From JAQBDA01 sp964525785 (GTDB lineage Bacteria > Chloroflexota > Anaerolineae > Anaerolineales > UBA4823): a stretch of 20,686 nt of DNA. The stretch's first letter is position 1; each line of letters opens with the position of its first letter. Where the stretch lies: the NCBI GenBank assembly GCA_964525785.1, contig CAZGIX010000071.1, positions 1 to 20,686 of the forward strand, read 5' to 3'. Below the pieces are notes generated by a model that made no database searches, was not told the origin of the DNA, and saw only the letters and a list, made by a program, of their open reading frames with translations. The translations under genes were made by a program, and so were the position numbers. Below are positions 14,998-20,686 of this stretch, piece by piece.

Positions 14998-16109
14998 AGC
15001 AGCACCATATCATTGCGATGGATAACTTCATCGCCATAGGCATAGCCGAGGATTCGCTCAATTTCTGAGGAGCGCTGGCCGCGAACGCGCAGCAGGTCGG
15101 AGGACGAGTAGTTGACCAGGCCGCGTGCGATCTCGCGGCCGCCCGAGTCCAGCAGGCGCACAATATCACCGCGGTCGAATTTTCCACATACTTTGGTTAA
15201 CCCGACCGCCAGCAGGCTGCCCCCCTTTTCGATGGCCTGTACGGCGCCATCATCCAGGATCAGTTGATCACCTGACCGCCCCCCAGTCAGTAAAAATCGC
15301 TGGCGGCTTTCTATTACGCTTTCGACCGGCAGAAAGCGCGTGCCTATGCTCTCGCCAGAAGCGACGCGCACGATCACATCCGGGACGCTCCCGCCGGCGA
15401 TCACCACCATTACACCGGAACGGCGCGCCAGGTCAGCCGCCTGAAGCTTGGTGAACATCCCCCCAGTCCCGAGCAGATTGTTCGCACCACCCGCGGCTTG
15501 CCACAATTCGTCTGGGATCTCATTGCCGCTCACCACCTCGACCAGCTGGGCATAAGGATTGCGCCTGGGATCGGAGGTAAACAATCCCGGTTGGTCGGTC
15601 AAGATTAGCAGCATGCCGGCTTCGATCAGGTTGGCAACCAGGGCAGAGAGATTGTCATTATCGCCTACGCGGATTTCTTCGGTAGCGACGGTATCATTCT
15701 CATTGACGATGGGGACTACCTTGTGGGCCAGCAGCGCATCCAGGGTATTGCGGGAGTTCAGGTAGCGACGGCGGTCGCTGAGATCGGAACGTGTCAGCAG
15801 CACCTGACCGATGCGCAGGTCGTATAGGTTGAAAAGCTGCTCGTAGAGCGCCATCAAGCGGAGTTGGCCTACCGCGGCAAGCATTTGCTTCTTGGGGATG
15901 TCTTTTGATAGCTGCGGATAGTTCAACCACTCGCGTCCGGCGGCGATCGCTCCGGAAGTGACGAGCACAATCTCACAACCATCATTTACAAGCTGCGACA
16001 TCTGCTTGACCAGATCTACCATCCGGGGGGTCGAGAGCCGCGGCGTTCCTGCAGTCAATGTGGACGTTCCCAACTTGATCACAATCCGTTGAGGATTCAT
16101 ATGGCGCAT
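14994..16109 (-). CDS. proB: glutamate 5-kinase with C-terminal PUA domain
   Basis: A 371-residue ATP-dependent kinase making gamma-glutamyl phosphate, the first and usually feedback-inhibited step of proline synthesis. The amino-acid-kinase domain spans about 1-260 with IVIKLGTSTLT, VTSGAIAAG, PIVNENDTVATEE and GDNDNLSALVA, followed by GTGGMFTKLQAA. Residues about 280-371 form the PUA domain present in many bacterial ProB proteins. Two in-frame ATGs compete: 16109 (MRHMNPQ) and 16100 (MNPQRIV). Neither has a Shine-Dalgarno, and a TATGAT hexamer (16120-16115) would start transcription almost exactly at 16109, favouring a leaderless message from the first. It is divergent from the Nudix gene. 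Confidence 0.96.
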   Translation of the reverse strand: MRHMNPQRIVIKLGTSTLTAGTPRLSTPRMVDLVKQMSQLVNDGCEIVLVTSGAIAAGREWLNYPQLSKDIPKKQMLAAVGQLRLMALYEQLFNLYDLRIGQVLLTRSDLSDRRRYLNSRNTLDALLAHKVVPIVNENDTVATEEIRVGDNDNLSALVANLIEAGMLLILTDQPGLFTSDPRRNPYAQLVEVVSGNEIPDELWQAAGGANNLLGTGGMFTKLQAADLARRSGVMVVIAGGSVPDVIVRVASGESIGTRFLPVESVIESRQRFLLTGGRSGDQLILDDGAVQAIEKGGSLLAVGLTKVCGKFDRGDIVRLLDSGGREIARGLVNYSSSDLLRVRGQRSSEIERILGYAYGDEVIHRNDMVLL

Positions 16110-16112
16110 AGT

Positions 16113-16141
16113 TTATCATAACGAGTAGGAGAGTATATAAT
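16113..16141 (+). promoter_or_regulatory. promoter of the Nudix gene, overlapping the proB promoter region
   Basis: TTATCA (16113-16118) and TATAAT (16136-16141) are 17 nt apart on the plus strand. On the minus strand TTGAAT (16145-16140) and TATGAT (16120-16115) are 19 nt apart and would serve proBA. The two promoters interleave, so they probably exclude one another. Confidence 0.55.
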
Positions 16142-16212
16142 TCAAATCAGCGAATCAGGAACTGCAATCCTAATCCAGACGATGGAAAATCCCTGGGAAT
16201 GAAGTAAAGCGA

Positions 16213-16683
16213 ATGAAACTTGCCACGATATGCTACCTGAAGAGAAATGGAAAGACCCTGATGGTCCACCGGATCAAGAAAGCCAATGATGTTCATTCGG
16301 GTAAATGGAACGGTCTGGGAGGCAAGCTGGAAGCGGGTGAAACCCCCGAAGAATGCGCGATCAGGGAAATCTATGAGGAGTCGGGTTTGCATGCCAGGGA
16401 GTTGATCCTGAAGGGACTGCTGACTTTCCCCCAATTTGCCAACAATGAAGACTGGTATGCATTTGTATTTGTCGTGCCCGACTTCGAGGGGGAGATAGGC
16501 GATTCACCTGAAGGCACCTTAAGTTGGGTCGATGACGATGCGCTGCTTGATCTGAATCTATGGGAGGGAGACCGGCACTTCCTGCCCTGGCTGGATAAAC
16601 CGGGGATCTTTTCCGGAAAATTTGTTTACACGGAGGGACGCCTGGTTGAGCACGGACTGCAGGTTTACCACTGCGAATCATAG
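16213..16683 (+). CDS. Nudix hydrolase (MutT/8-oxo-dGTPase-like)
   Basis: A 156-residue hydrolase of nucleoside diphosphate-linked compounds. The Nudix box is perfect, Gly37-x5-Glu43-x7-Arg51-Glu52-x-x-Glu55-Glu56-x-Gly58, with Glu55/Glu56 binding the catalytic Mg. The N-terminus MKLATICYLKRNGKTLMVHRIKK and the HSGKWNGLGGKLE segment resemble MutT/MTH1-type enzymes that remove oxidised purine nucleotides. That specificity is inferred, not proven. The start has only a weak purine run (GAAGTAAAG) before ATG 16213. It ends 5 bp from the stop of the convergent transglycosylase, with no terminator between them. Confidence 0.93.
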   Translation: MKLATICYLKRNGKTLMVHRIKKANDVHSGKWNGLGGKLEAGETPEECAIREIYEESGLHARELILKGLLTFPQFANNEDWYAFVFVVPDFEGEIGDSPEGTLSWVDDDALLDLNLWEGDRHFLPWLDKPGIFSGKFVYTEGRLVEHGLQVYHCES

Positions 16684-16688
16684 GCGCG

Positions 16689-17309
16689 CTACTGACGGTA
16701 GCGCTCGTAGATGCCAAGCACCTTATCGGCATAAGAATAGCCCGCGTCCATCGGTCCATAGGCTCTCAATGCTTCACGGATATTTCCATTGCGATTCAAC
16801 AAACCTGCCAGCATTTTCGTCCCGTACTTGATATTGAACTCAGGATCGAAAAGCTCATTGCTGGAAGGTCGGCCGGAAAAGCAAGGTCCATTTTTACACA
16901 TAAAGCTGGCAGCCAACCCATCACGCGGCATCACCTGCATCAAGCCAACCGCTCCACTGTGAGAATATGCAGAGGCATTCCCACCACTCTCCTGTACGAT
17001 CAGGGCCGCGACAAGATCCGGCGGAAGCCCGTTTTTTTCAGCATACTTGGATATCAAATCGCACCACTGGAGAATTTTGTCGGAGTACTTCGCGCTGACG
17101 GAGCACGAAACCGTCGGGTAGTCTTGAACTACCGCATCCTGAGCTACAGCTTCCTGAACAACCGGTTGAGCTGCTGACTGAGCTGGTATCGACTCTGCCC
17201 TGGCTTGAGCAGGCAACGAGATGCCAGCCGTAATAAGCCAGCTAAACAGACCGATGATGACACTGCCCAGTATGGTGCCCCTGATCACTAAAAATGGGCC
17301 GATCCCCAT
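16689..17309 (-). CDS. exported lytic transglycosylase (SLT domain), probably SOS-regulated
   Basis: A 206-residue protein. Residues 8-31 are a hydrophobic signal peptide or anchor ending SLPAQARAES. A 30-residue Ala/Gln/Val linker follows, then a lysozyme-like SLT domain (about 75-206) with catalytic Glu107 in LIVQESGGN and the family motif GAVGLMQVMP at 119-128. Four Cys residues (69, 83 and two in MCKNGPCF) may form disulfides outside the membrane. It should cleave the peptidoglycan glycan strand. I chose ATG 17309 because GAGGAGGT lies 5 nt upstream; the longer frame to 17360 would start inside the leader and lacks one. Its predicted promoter (17407-17380) overlaps a LexA-type box shared with the divergent membrane protein. 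Confidence 0.9.
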   Translation of the reverse strand: MGIGPFLVIRGTILGSVIIGLFSWLITAGISLPAQARAESIPAQSAAQPVVQEAVAQDAVVQDYPTVSCSVSAKYSDKILQWCDLISKYAEKNGLPPDLVAALIVQESGGNASAYSHSGAVGLMQVMPRDGLAASFMCKNGPCFSGRPSSNELFDPEFNIKYGTKMLAGLLNRNGNIREALRAYGPMDAGYSYADKVLGIYERYRQ

Positions 17310-17353
17310 GTCTACCTCCTCAATATTCAGACCTAGATTCTGGAAATTGCCTC

Positions 17354-17382
17354 TTGACAAATTAGAACAACTGTTCTATATT
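17354..17382 (+). promoter_or_regulatory. consensus promoter for the four-helix membrane protein
   Basis: A perfect -35 TTGACA (17354-17359), a 17-nt spacer and -10 TATATT (17377-17382). The start is expected near 17389, leaving a leader of about 124 nt before ATG 17513. The spacer contains the LexA-type box. Confidence 0.8.
17363..17378. promoter_or_regulatory. LexA/DinR-type SOS box covering two divergent promoters
   Basis: TAGAAC-AACT-GTTCTA has perfect 6-bp arms around 4 nt. It matches the Gram-positive-type LexA operator core GAAC-N4-GTTC exactly. It lies in the spacer and -10 of the rightward promoter and across the start region of the leftward one, so one bound dimer could silence both. 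Confidence 0.7.
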
Positions 17383-17407
17383 ATATCTATATTTCGGTTT
17401 ATGTCAA
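17380..17407 (-). promoter_or_regulatory. consensus promoter for the lytic transglycosylase
   Basis: On the minus strand a perfect -35 TTGACA (17407-17402) and a perfect -10 TATAAT (17385-17380) are 16 nt apart. Transcription should start near 17373, inside the LexA-type box, about 64 nt before ATG 17309. The -10 region overlaps the rightward -10. Confidence 0.8.
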
Positions 17408-17512
17408 CCAGGAGATTCTCGAATTCACGAGATCAAGGAAGATAGCCACAAGTTCATCCACTCACTTCGGCAAAGTCACCAGAGCCATGTAAGGAGAGGT
17501 CAGGAGGCAGTC

Positions 17513-18259
17513 ATGAATACGACATTCGCTCGCAATCAGAACATCAGTGCGATGCTGCAGCGCTTCAAGCTACAGCGTGGGATGGCTTTCGGCGCCGTCC
17601 TTATCGCAGCTTTGGTCGCTTTCGAGATCTTCAATTACAGCACGACCGAGTTTGCGCTTACAGATCTGCTTGGAAATTTATCTTTCCTGGGAATCCAATG
17701 GGCTACGATCCTGGCGCTGGCCTTCTGCGGAATCGATTTCGCGGGCATTGCACGGCTGTTCACCCCTGAAGCTGGCAGCGATGACATGAACGAGGTCTGG
17801 TACCTGTTCGGTGCCTGGCTGCTGGCAGCCACAATGAATGCCATGCTGACCTGGTGGGGAATCTCCATCGCCATTCTAAACCACCAGTCTCTGGGCAACG
17901 CCGTCATCGCCCGCGAGACCCTGCTGCGGGCTGTACCGATCTTCGTAGCGGTAATGGTATGGCTGATCCGGGTCCTGATCATCGGTACGTTCTCTGTGGC
18001 TGGCAACCGGTTGTTCTCCCTGGCGGACAAGCGGACTTACTCACGTGTCCAGCGCCCCGCCGCCAATGTCCGCACACTGAACGAACCGCAGATGCCCCTG
18101 GCACCGCGTGCATCCAGCCCATCTCTGTCAGCTGCCCGCCCGGCACCCAAGCCCGCCTCCAATTCCGAATCCGTCTACACACGACCAGAACCTACCTACC
18201 ATCCCGTTTCGCTGACGGCCAAATCGTCTCGAACGCCGGGGAGTAAATCCAGATTTTAG
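17513..18259 (+). CDS. four-helix membrane protein of unknown function, probably SOS-regulated
   Basis: 248 residues. I do not recognise the family. Hydrophobic segments at about 24-42, 57-83, 97-117 and 138-163 predict four membrane helices, after a basic 20-residue N-terminus. The last 85 residues are hydrophilic, rich in Pro, Ser, Ala and Arg, and probably disordered in the cytoplasm (RTYSRVQRPAANVR onward). GGAGG lies 5 nt before ATG 17513. It is transcribed divergently from an exported lytic transglycosylase, and both predicted promoters are covered by one LexA-type box, so the two may act together on the cell envelope after DNA damage. A division inhibitor, a wall-remodelling scaffold or a lysis helper are all possible; none is shown by the sequence. 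Confidence 0.8.
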   Translation: MNTTFARNQNISAMLQRFKLQRGMAFGAVLIAALVAFEIFNYSTTEFALTDLLGNLSFLGIQWATILALAFCGIDFAGIARLFTPEAGSDDMNEVWYLFGAWLLAATMNAMLTWWGISIAILNHQSLGNAVIARETLLRAVPIFVAVMVWLIRVLIIGTFSVAGNRLFSLADKRTYSRVQRPAANVRTLNEPQMPLAPRASSPSLSAARPAPKPASNSESVYTRPEPTYHPVSLTAKSSRTPGSKSRF

Positions 18260-18334
18260 CTACACCAGGCTGGAATTTAGAACGATCGGTTCCCGGTTGG
18301 AAAACGACCTGCCACTACTGCTCAGGGAAATGAG

Positions 18335-18387
18335 GACTTTTGTTGTAGTTTTGGACGGCGAAGCTGTCCAAAACTACAACAAAAACT
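18335..18387. repeat. long hairpin (palindrome family, copy D)
   Basis: A 19-bp perfect stem, TTTTGTTGTAGTTTTGGAC (18338-18356) with 18366-18384, is extended inward by G-T, G-C and C-G pairs to a 3-nt GAA loop. The stem sequence differs from copies A to C but the architecture is the same. It lies between the convergent membrane-protein and histidine-kinase genes and probably terminates both. The rest of 18260-18408 is otherwise featureless. Confidence 0.75.
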
Positions 18388-18408
18388 CTTGTCCCGTACT
18401 GGCGTGAA

Positions 18409-19812
18409 TTACGTTTCTTCAGTGCAATCCCCCTGAGCCAGGGGAAGCCATATACAGAACGTAGTCCCGTTCTCATTCGAAGTGCTCACTTCGATCAGTC
18501 CCCCGTGATTGCGGACAATCCAATAGGCAATAGATAATCCTAATCCGAAACCTTTCCCACCTCTGCCGCGGGTTCTTGCTTTTTCTCCCCGATAAAACCG
18601 TTCGAATATATGCGGCAAGTCCTCCGGTGGTATGCCGGGTCCGGTATCTCGGATGGTCAGGCGCGCCCGATCGCCTTCTTTCCCCAACCCCATCACAACT
18701 TCGCCGCCGGCCGGAGTGTAATTGATCGCATTACCGATCAGGTTGACAAGTACTTGCTTCAAGCGATCCTGATCACCACAGACCAACACCTGGTCGATCT
18801 CCCCGATTCGCATCTGGAGCTTATCTTTTGCCAACACCCGCATTTGCTGCATCACTTCCAACATTAATGTGTCCAGCTCCACCAGGCGGCGACCTAACGG
18901 CAGCTTCCCAGATTCAGCTTGAGCTAACAGCAGCAAATCGCCCACCAGCCGGGTCAGGCGATCGACCTCGCTCTCAATGCTGTCCATCGATTCTTCATCC
19001 ATGCTGTTCATACGCCGCATCAGGTCAACGTTTCCGCGAATCACAGTCAGAGGTGTTCTCAGCTCATGACCGACATCCGCGATAAACCTGCGCTGTGTAT
19101 TGAACAGATTCTCCAGCCGGCTCAGCGTCTGGTTGAAAGCATTGATCAGCTGTCCCACCTCGTCATCGGCAGGACCGTTGTAGGGAATACGTCTCGACAG
19201 ATCGTCGGCGCGGGTGATCTGAAGGGCAACTTTGGTAACATCACCCAAGGGAGCCAGCGCCTGACGGGTGCTGATCCAACCCGCCAGACCGGCGACGACC
19301 ATGGCAATGATCGCCCCAATCACGAGGACTACCAGCAATGATTTTTGAGTGGCATCCACAATTGCCAGGCTGGTGGCGACCTGCAGCGTACCTACGGAAC
19401 GGCCTCTTTCCCCCACGACTAATGGGACACTCAACACGCGCAGGTGTATAGACCCGACCGCCGTATCCAGGTTGGAATCTCTAAATACTGGCTGGTTTGA
19501 ATTCAATTGTCCTGCGTCCAGCGAGACATCCACCTGGGGGATATTCGTAAATCGCAGCGTTTTATCGCGCCCCCACATCTGGAACAAGATGCCCGTTGCC
19601 AGATCCAATCCGGAGGCTGGCTGGATGCCCAACCCTCCGGAAGTATCCACATAGATATTGGGCCAAATTTCGTCGACAGCCCGGATCAGGATATCATCGG
19701 CCTGAGCGGTCAGGCTGACGTTGACCGCTGTGTATACTGCCACCCCAAAGAGCAGTAAAATTCCCCCAACAATCGTTGTATATAAAACGGCTAAACGAGC
19801 GCGTAGTGACAT
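18409..19812 (-). CDS. membrane sensor histidine kinase
   Basis: A 467-residue two-component sensor. Helix 1 is at about 8-31. An extracytoplasmic sensing region of about 125 residues follows (no recognised domain), then helix 2 at about 158-180 and a HAMP linker (about 181-235, APLGDVTKVALQI). The HisKA domain has the phospho-acceptor His249 in FIADVGHELRTPL. The HATPase domain has the N box NLIGNAINYTP, the G1 box DTGPGIPPEDLPHIFERFYRGE and the G2 box GKGFGLGLSIAYWIV. The kinase should phosphorylate the response regulator encoded just upstream. The 80-bp gap between them contains a hairpin that may lower kinase expression relative to the regulator. The signal is unknown. Confidence 0.95.
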   Translation of the reverse strand: MSLRARLAVLYTTIVGGILLLFGVAVYTAVNVSLTAQADDILIRAVDEIWPNIYVDTSGGLGIQPASGLDLATGILFQMWGRDKTLRFTNIPQVDVSLDAGQLNSNQPVFRDSNLDTAVGSIHLRVLSVPLVVGERGRSVGTLQVATSLAIVDATQKSLLVVLVIGAIIAMVVAGLAGWISTRQALAPLGDVTKVALQITRADDLSRRIPYNGPADDEVGQLINAFNQTLSRLENLFNTQRRFIADVGHELRTPLTVIRGNVDLMRRMNSMDEESMDSIESEVDRLTRLVGDLLLLAQAESGKLPLGRRLVELDTLMLEVMQQMRVLAKDKLQMRIGEIDQVLVCGDQDRLKQVLVNLIGNAINYTPAGGEVVMGLGKEGDRARLTIRDTGPGIPPEDLPHIFERFYRGEKARTRGRGGKGFGLGLSIAYWIVRNHGGLIEVSTSNENGTTFCIWLPLAQGDCTEET

Positions 19813-19819
19813 CCCTGAT

Positions 19820-19888
19820 CCCTGGCGTCTGTGCCTGAATCGATCTACACCACCGTTCTAGATAGCGGCAGACGCCATCGAACCAGGG
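19820..19888 (-). promoter_or_regulatory. nested stem-loop in the regulator-kinase intergenic spacer
   Basis: TGGCGTCTG (19823-19831) pairs perfectly with CAGACGCCA (19869-19877). CCCTGG (19820-19825) can alternatively pair with CCAGGG (19883-19888). The two pairings share bases, so they may compete. The structure occupies nearly the whole spacer and includes sequence close to the kinase start. Confidence 0.45.
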
Positions 19889-19892
19889 AGAC

Positions 19893-20570
19893 TCAGTTCG
19901 ACTCGCGCAGAACGTACCCCATGCCGCGCACGGTGTGAATCAGCCGCGCTTCATTCTCGGCTTCCAGCTTCTGTCGCAAATAGCGGATGTAGACCTCGAT
20001 AATATTGCTCTCGCCGCCGAAATCGTAACCCCAAACGCGGTCGAAGATCATGTCACGCGTCATCACCTGGCGGGGATGGCGTAAGAATAATTCCAACAAC
20101 TCGTATTCCTTGGCTGTCAGCGCAATTACCCGTTCACCACGGGAGGCCTGGCGTGTACCGGTATCCAGCGAAAGGTCAGCAAAGCGTAAAACCTGCGGGC
20201 GGGAGGGCTGAGCCCGGCGCAGCAGAGCGCGGATGCGCGCCAGGAGCTCATCCAGATTGAATGGCTTTACCATATAATCGTCCGCCCCCATATCCAGACC
20301 CTGAATGCGGTCATTGACCGTATCTTTGGCTGTCAGGATCAGGATCGGAACCGGTCCTCCAGCGCGCAGGCGACGGCATACTTCCAGCCCATCAATACCC
20401 GGGAGCATCAGATCAAGCACAACCAGGTCAGGAGGATTATCTCTGGCGAGGGCAAGCCCCGACTGCCCATCACCCGCTGTGTCAACTTGATAACCTTCAT
20501 ATGCCAATCCCCGGCGTAAAAACTTCAGTATCGCCTCATCGTCTTCGATCACCAGAACTCTTGCGCTCAT
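19893..20570 (-). CDS. OmpR/PhoB-type response regulator
   Basis: A 225-residue DNA-binding response regulator. The receiver domain (about 1-118) has the acidic pair Asp10/Asp11, phospho-acceptor Asp53 in VLDLMLPGIDG, Thr80 and Lys102 in VKPFNLDEL. The C-terminal winged-helix domain (about 130-225) has ALTAKEYELLELFLRHPRQVMTRD, the recognition-helix region NIIEVYIRYLRQKLE and the wing IHTVRGMGYVLR. ATG 20570 is preferred because GAGGAGG lies 6 nt upstream; the longer frame to 20639 would add 23 unrelated residues. It is followed by its probable partner kinase. A TATATT hexamer about 20 nt upstream of the start is a possible -10. Confidence 0.95.
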   Translation of the reverse strand: MSARVLVIEDDEAILKFLRRGLAYEGYQVDTAGDGQSGLALARDNPPDLVVLDLMLPGIDGLEVCRRLRAGGPVPILILTAKDTVNDRIQGLDMGADDYMVKPFNLDELLARIRALLRRAQPSRPQVLRFADLSLDTGTRQASRGERVIALTAKEYELLELFLRHPRQVMTRDMIFDRVWGYDFGGESNIIEVYIRYLRQKLEAENEARLIHTVRGMGYVLRESN

Positions 20571-20659
20571 AGCATCCTCCTCTGCCTGAATATACCACAA
20601 GCAATGAAAAGTAAACAGTCCGCGTTTATTGGGGTGCACTCAAATGTTGTGGGTTTGGG

Positions 20660-20686
20660 TTGTGTGGTGTGGGCGGCGTAGCCGCC
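20660..20686. repeat. hairpin repeat cut by the window end (copy E)
   Basis: GGCGGC (20672-20677), a GTA loop and GCCGCC (20681-20686) form the tip of a hairpin whose left arm is preceded by TTGTGTGGTGTG. The window stops exactly at the end of the tip. By analogy with copies A and B, the right arm should continue with the complement of the G/T-rich left arm. Confidence 0.5.

Noticed and set aside
17310..17360. N-terminal extension of the transglycosylase from ATG 17360
   Set aside because: It places 17 polar residues before the signal peptide and lacks a ribosome-binding site, whereas 17309 has GAGGAGGT.
17401..17445. 14-codon frame MSTRRFSNSRDQGR in the leader of the membrane protein gene
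   Set aside because: It lies after the predicted transcription start but has no Shine-Dalgarno and no adjacent regulatory structure beyond a 5-bp stem. It is probably chance.
18280..18292. GAAC-N5-GTTC sequence after the four-helix membrane protein gene
   Set aside because: The spacer is 5 nt rather than 4 and it lies downstream of a gene, not in a promoter, so it is unlikely to be a LexA box.

Overview
The window looks like a chromosomal segment of a bacterium of the Chloroflexota, most likely an Anaerolineae-type lineage. This is an inference, not a database result. It rests on the moderately high GC, dense mixed-strand gene packing, a bacterial NurA/HerA locus, and many long perfect intergenic hairpins. 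No rRNA, tRNA, CRISPR array, transposase or phage gene is visible, and nothing points to a large recent insertion.

Layout: (1) 233-1204, an aldo/keto reductase, then a palindromic hairpin. (2) 1422-3690, a two-gene unit: an unrecognised 487-residue protein and a short-chain dehydrogenase. (3) 3771-4173, leftward: a small SWIM zinc-finger protein with a near-consensus promoter, a possible 13-residue leader peptide and an 11-bp hairpin in its leader. (4) 4317-6194, a GT-C membrane glycosyltransferase, convergent with a leftward GNAT acetyltransferase (6229-7233). (5) 7344-11850, the most interesting block: nurA, a free-standing protein resembling the HerA N-terminal HAS-barrel, a calcineurin-type phosphoesterase and herA. 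It has a good promoter with a LexA-like site at the expected transcription start. (6) 11880-12062, two inverted hairpin repeats, then a second aldo/keto reductase and a ferritin with the full ferroxidase ligand set. (7) Leftward proB-proA overlapping by 4 bp, divergent from a Nudix hydrolase. (8) An exported lytic transglycosylase and a four-helix membrane protein transcribed divergently. Their two near-consensus promoters overlap one perfect GAAC-N4-GTTC (Gram-positive-type LexA) box. (9) A leftward OmpR-type response regulator and histidine kinase pair. The window ends inside another hairpin.

Working picture: the nurA-herA block probably encodes a DNA-end resection machine (HerA hexameric translocase plus NurA nuclease), with two extra components. 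The divergent transglycosylase/membrane-protein pair may be an SOS-controlled cell-envelope module. If the weaker site at nurA is real, both belong to one DNA-damage regulon. The other genes are housekeeping: proline synthesis, iron storage, redox enzymes, nucleotide clean-up and envelope signalling.
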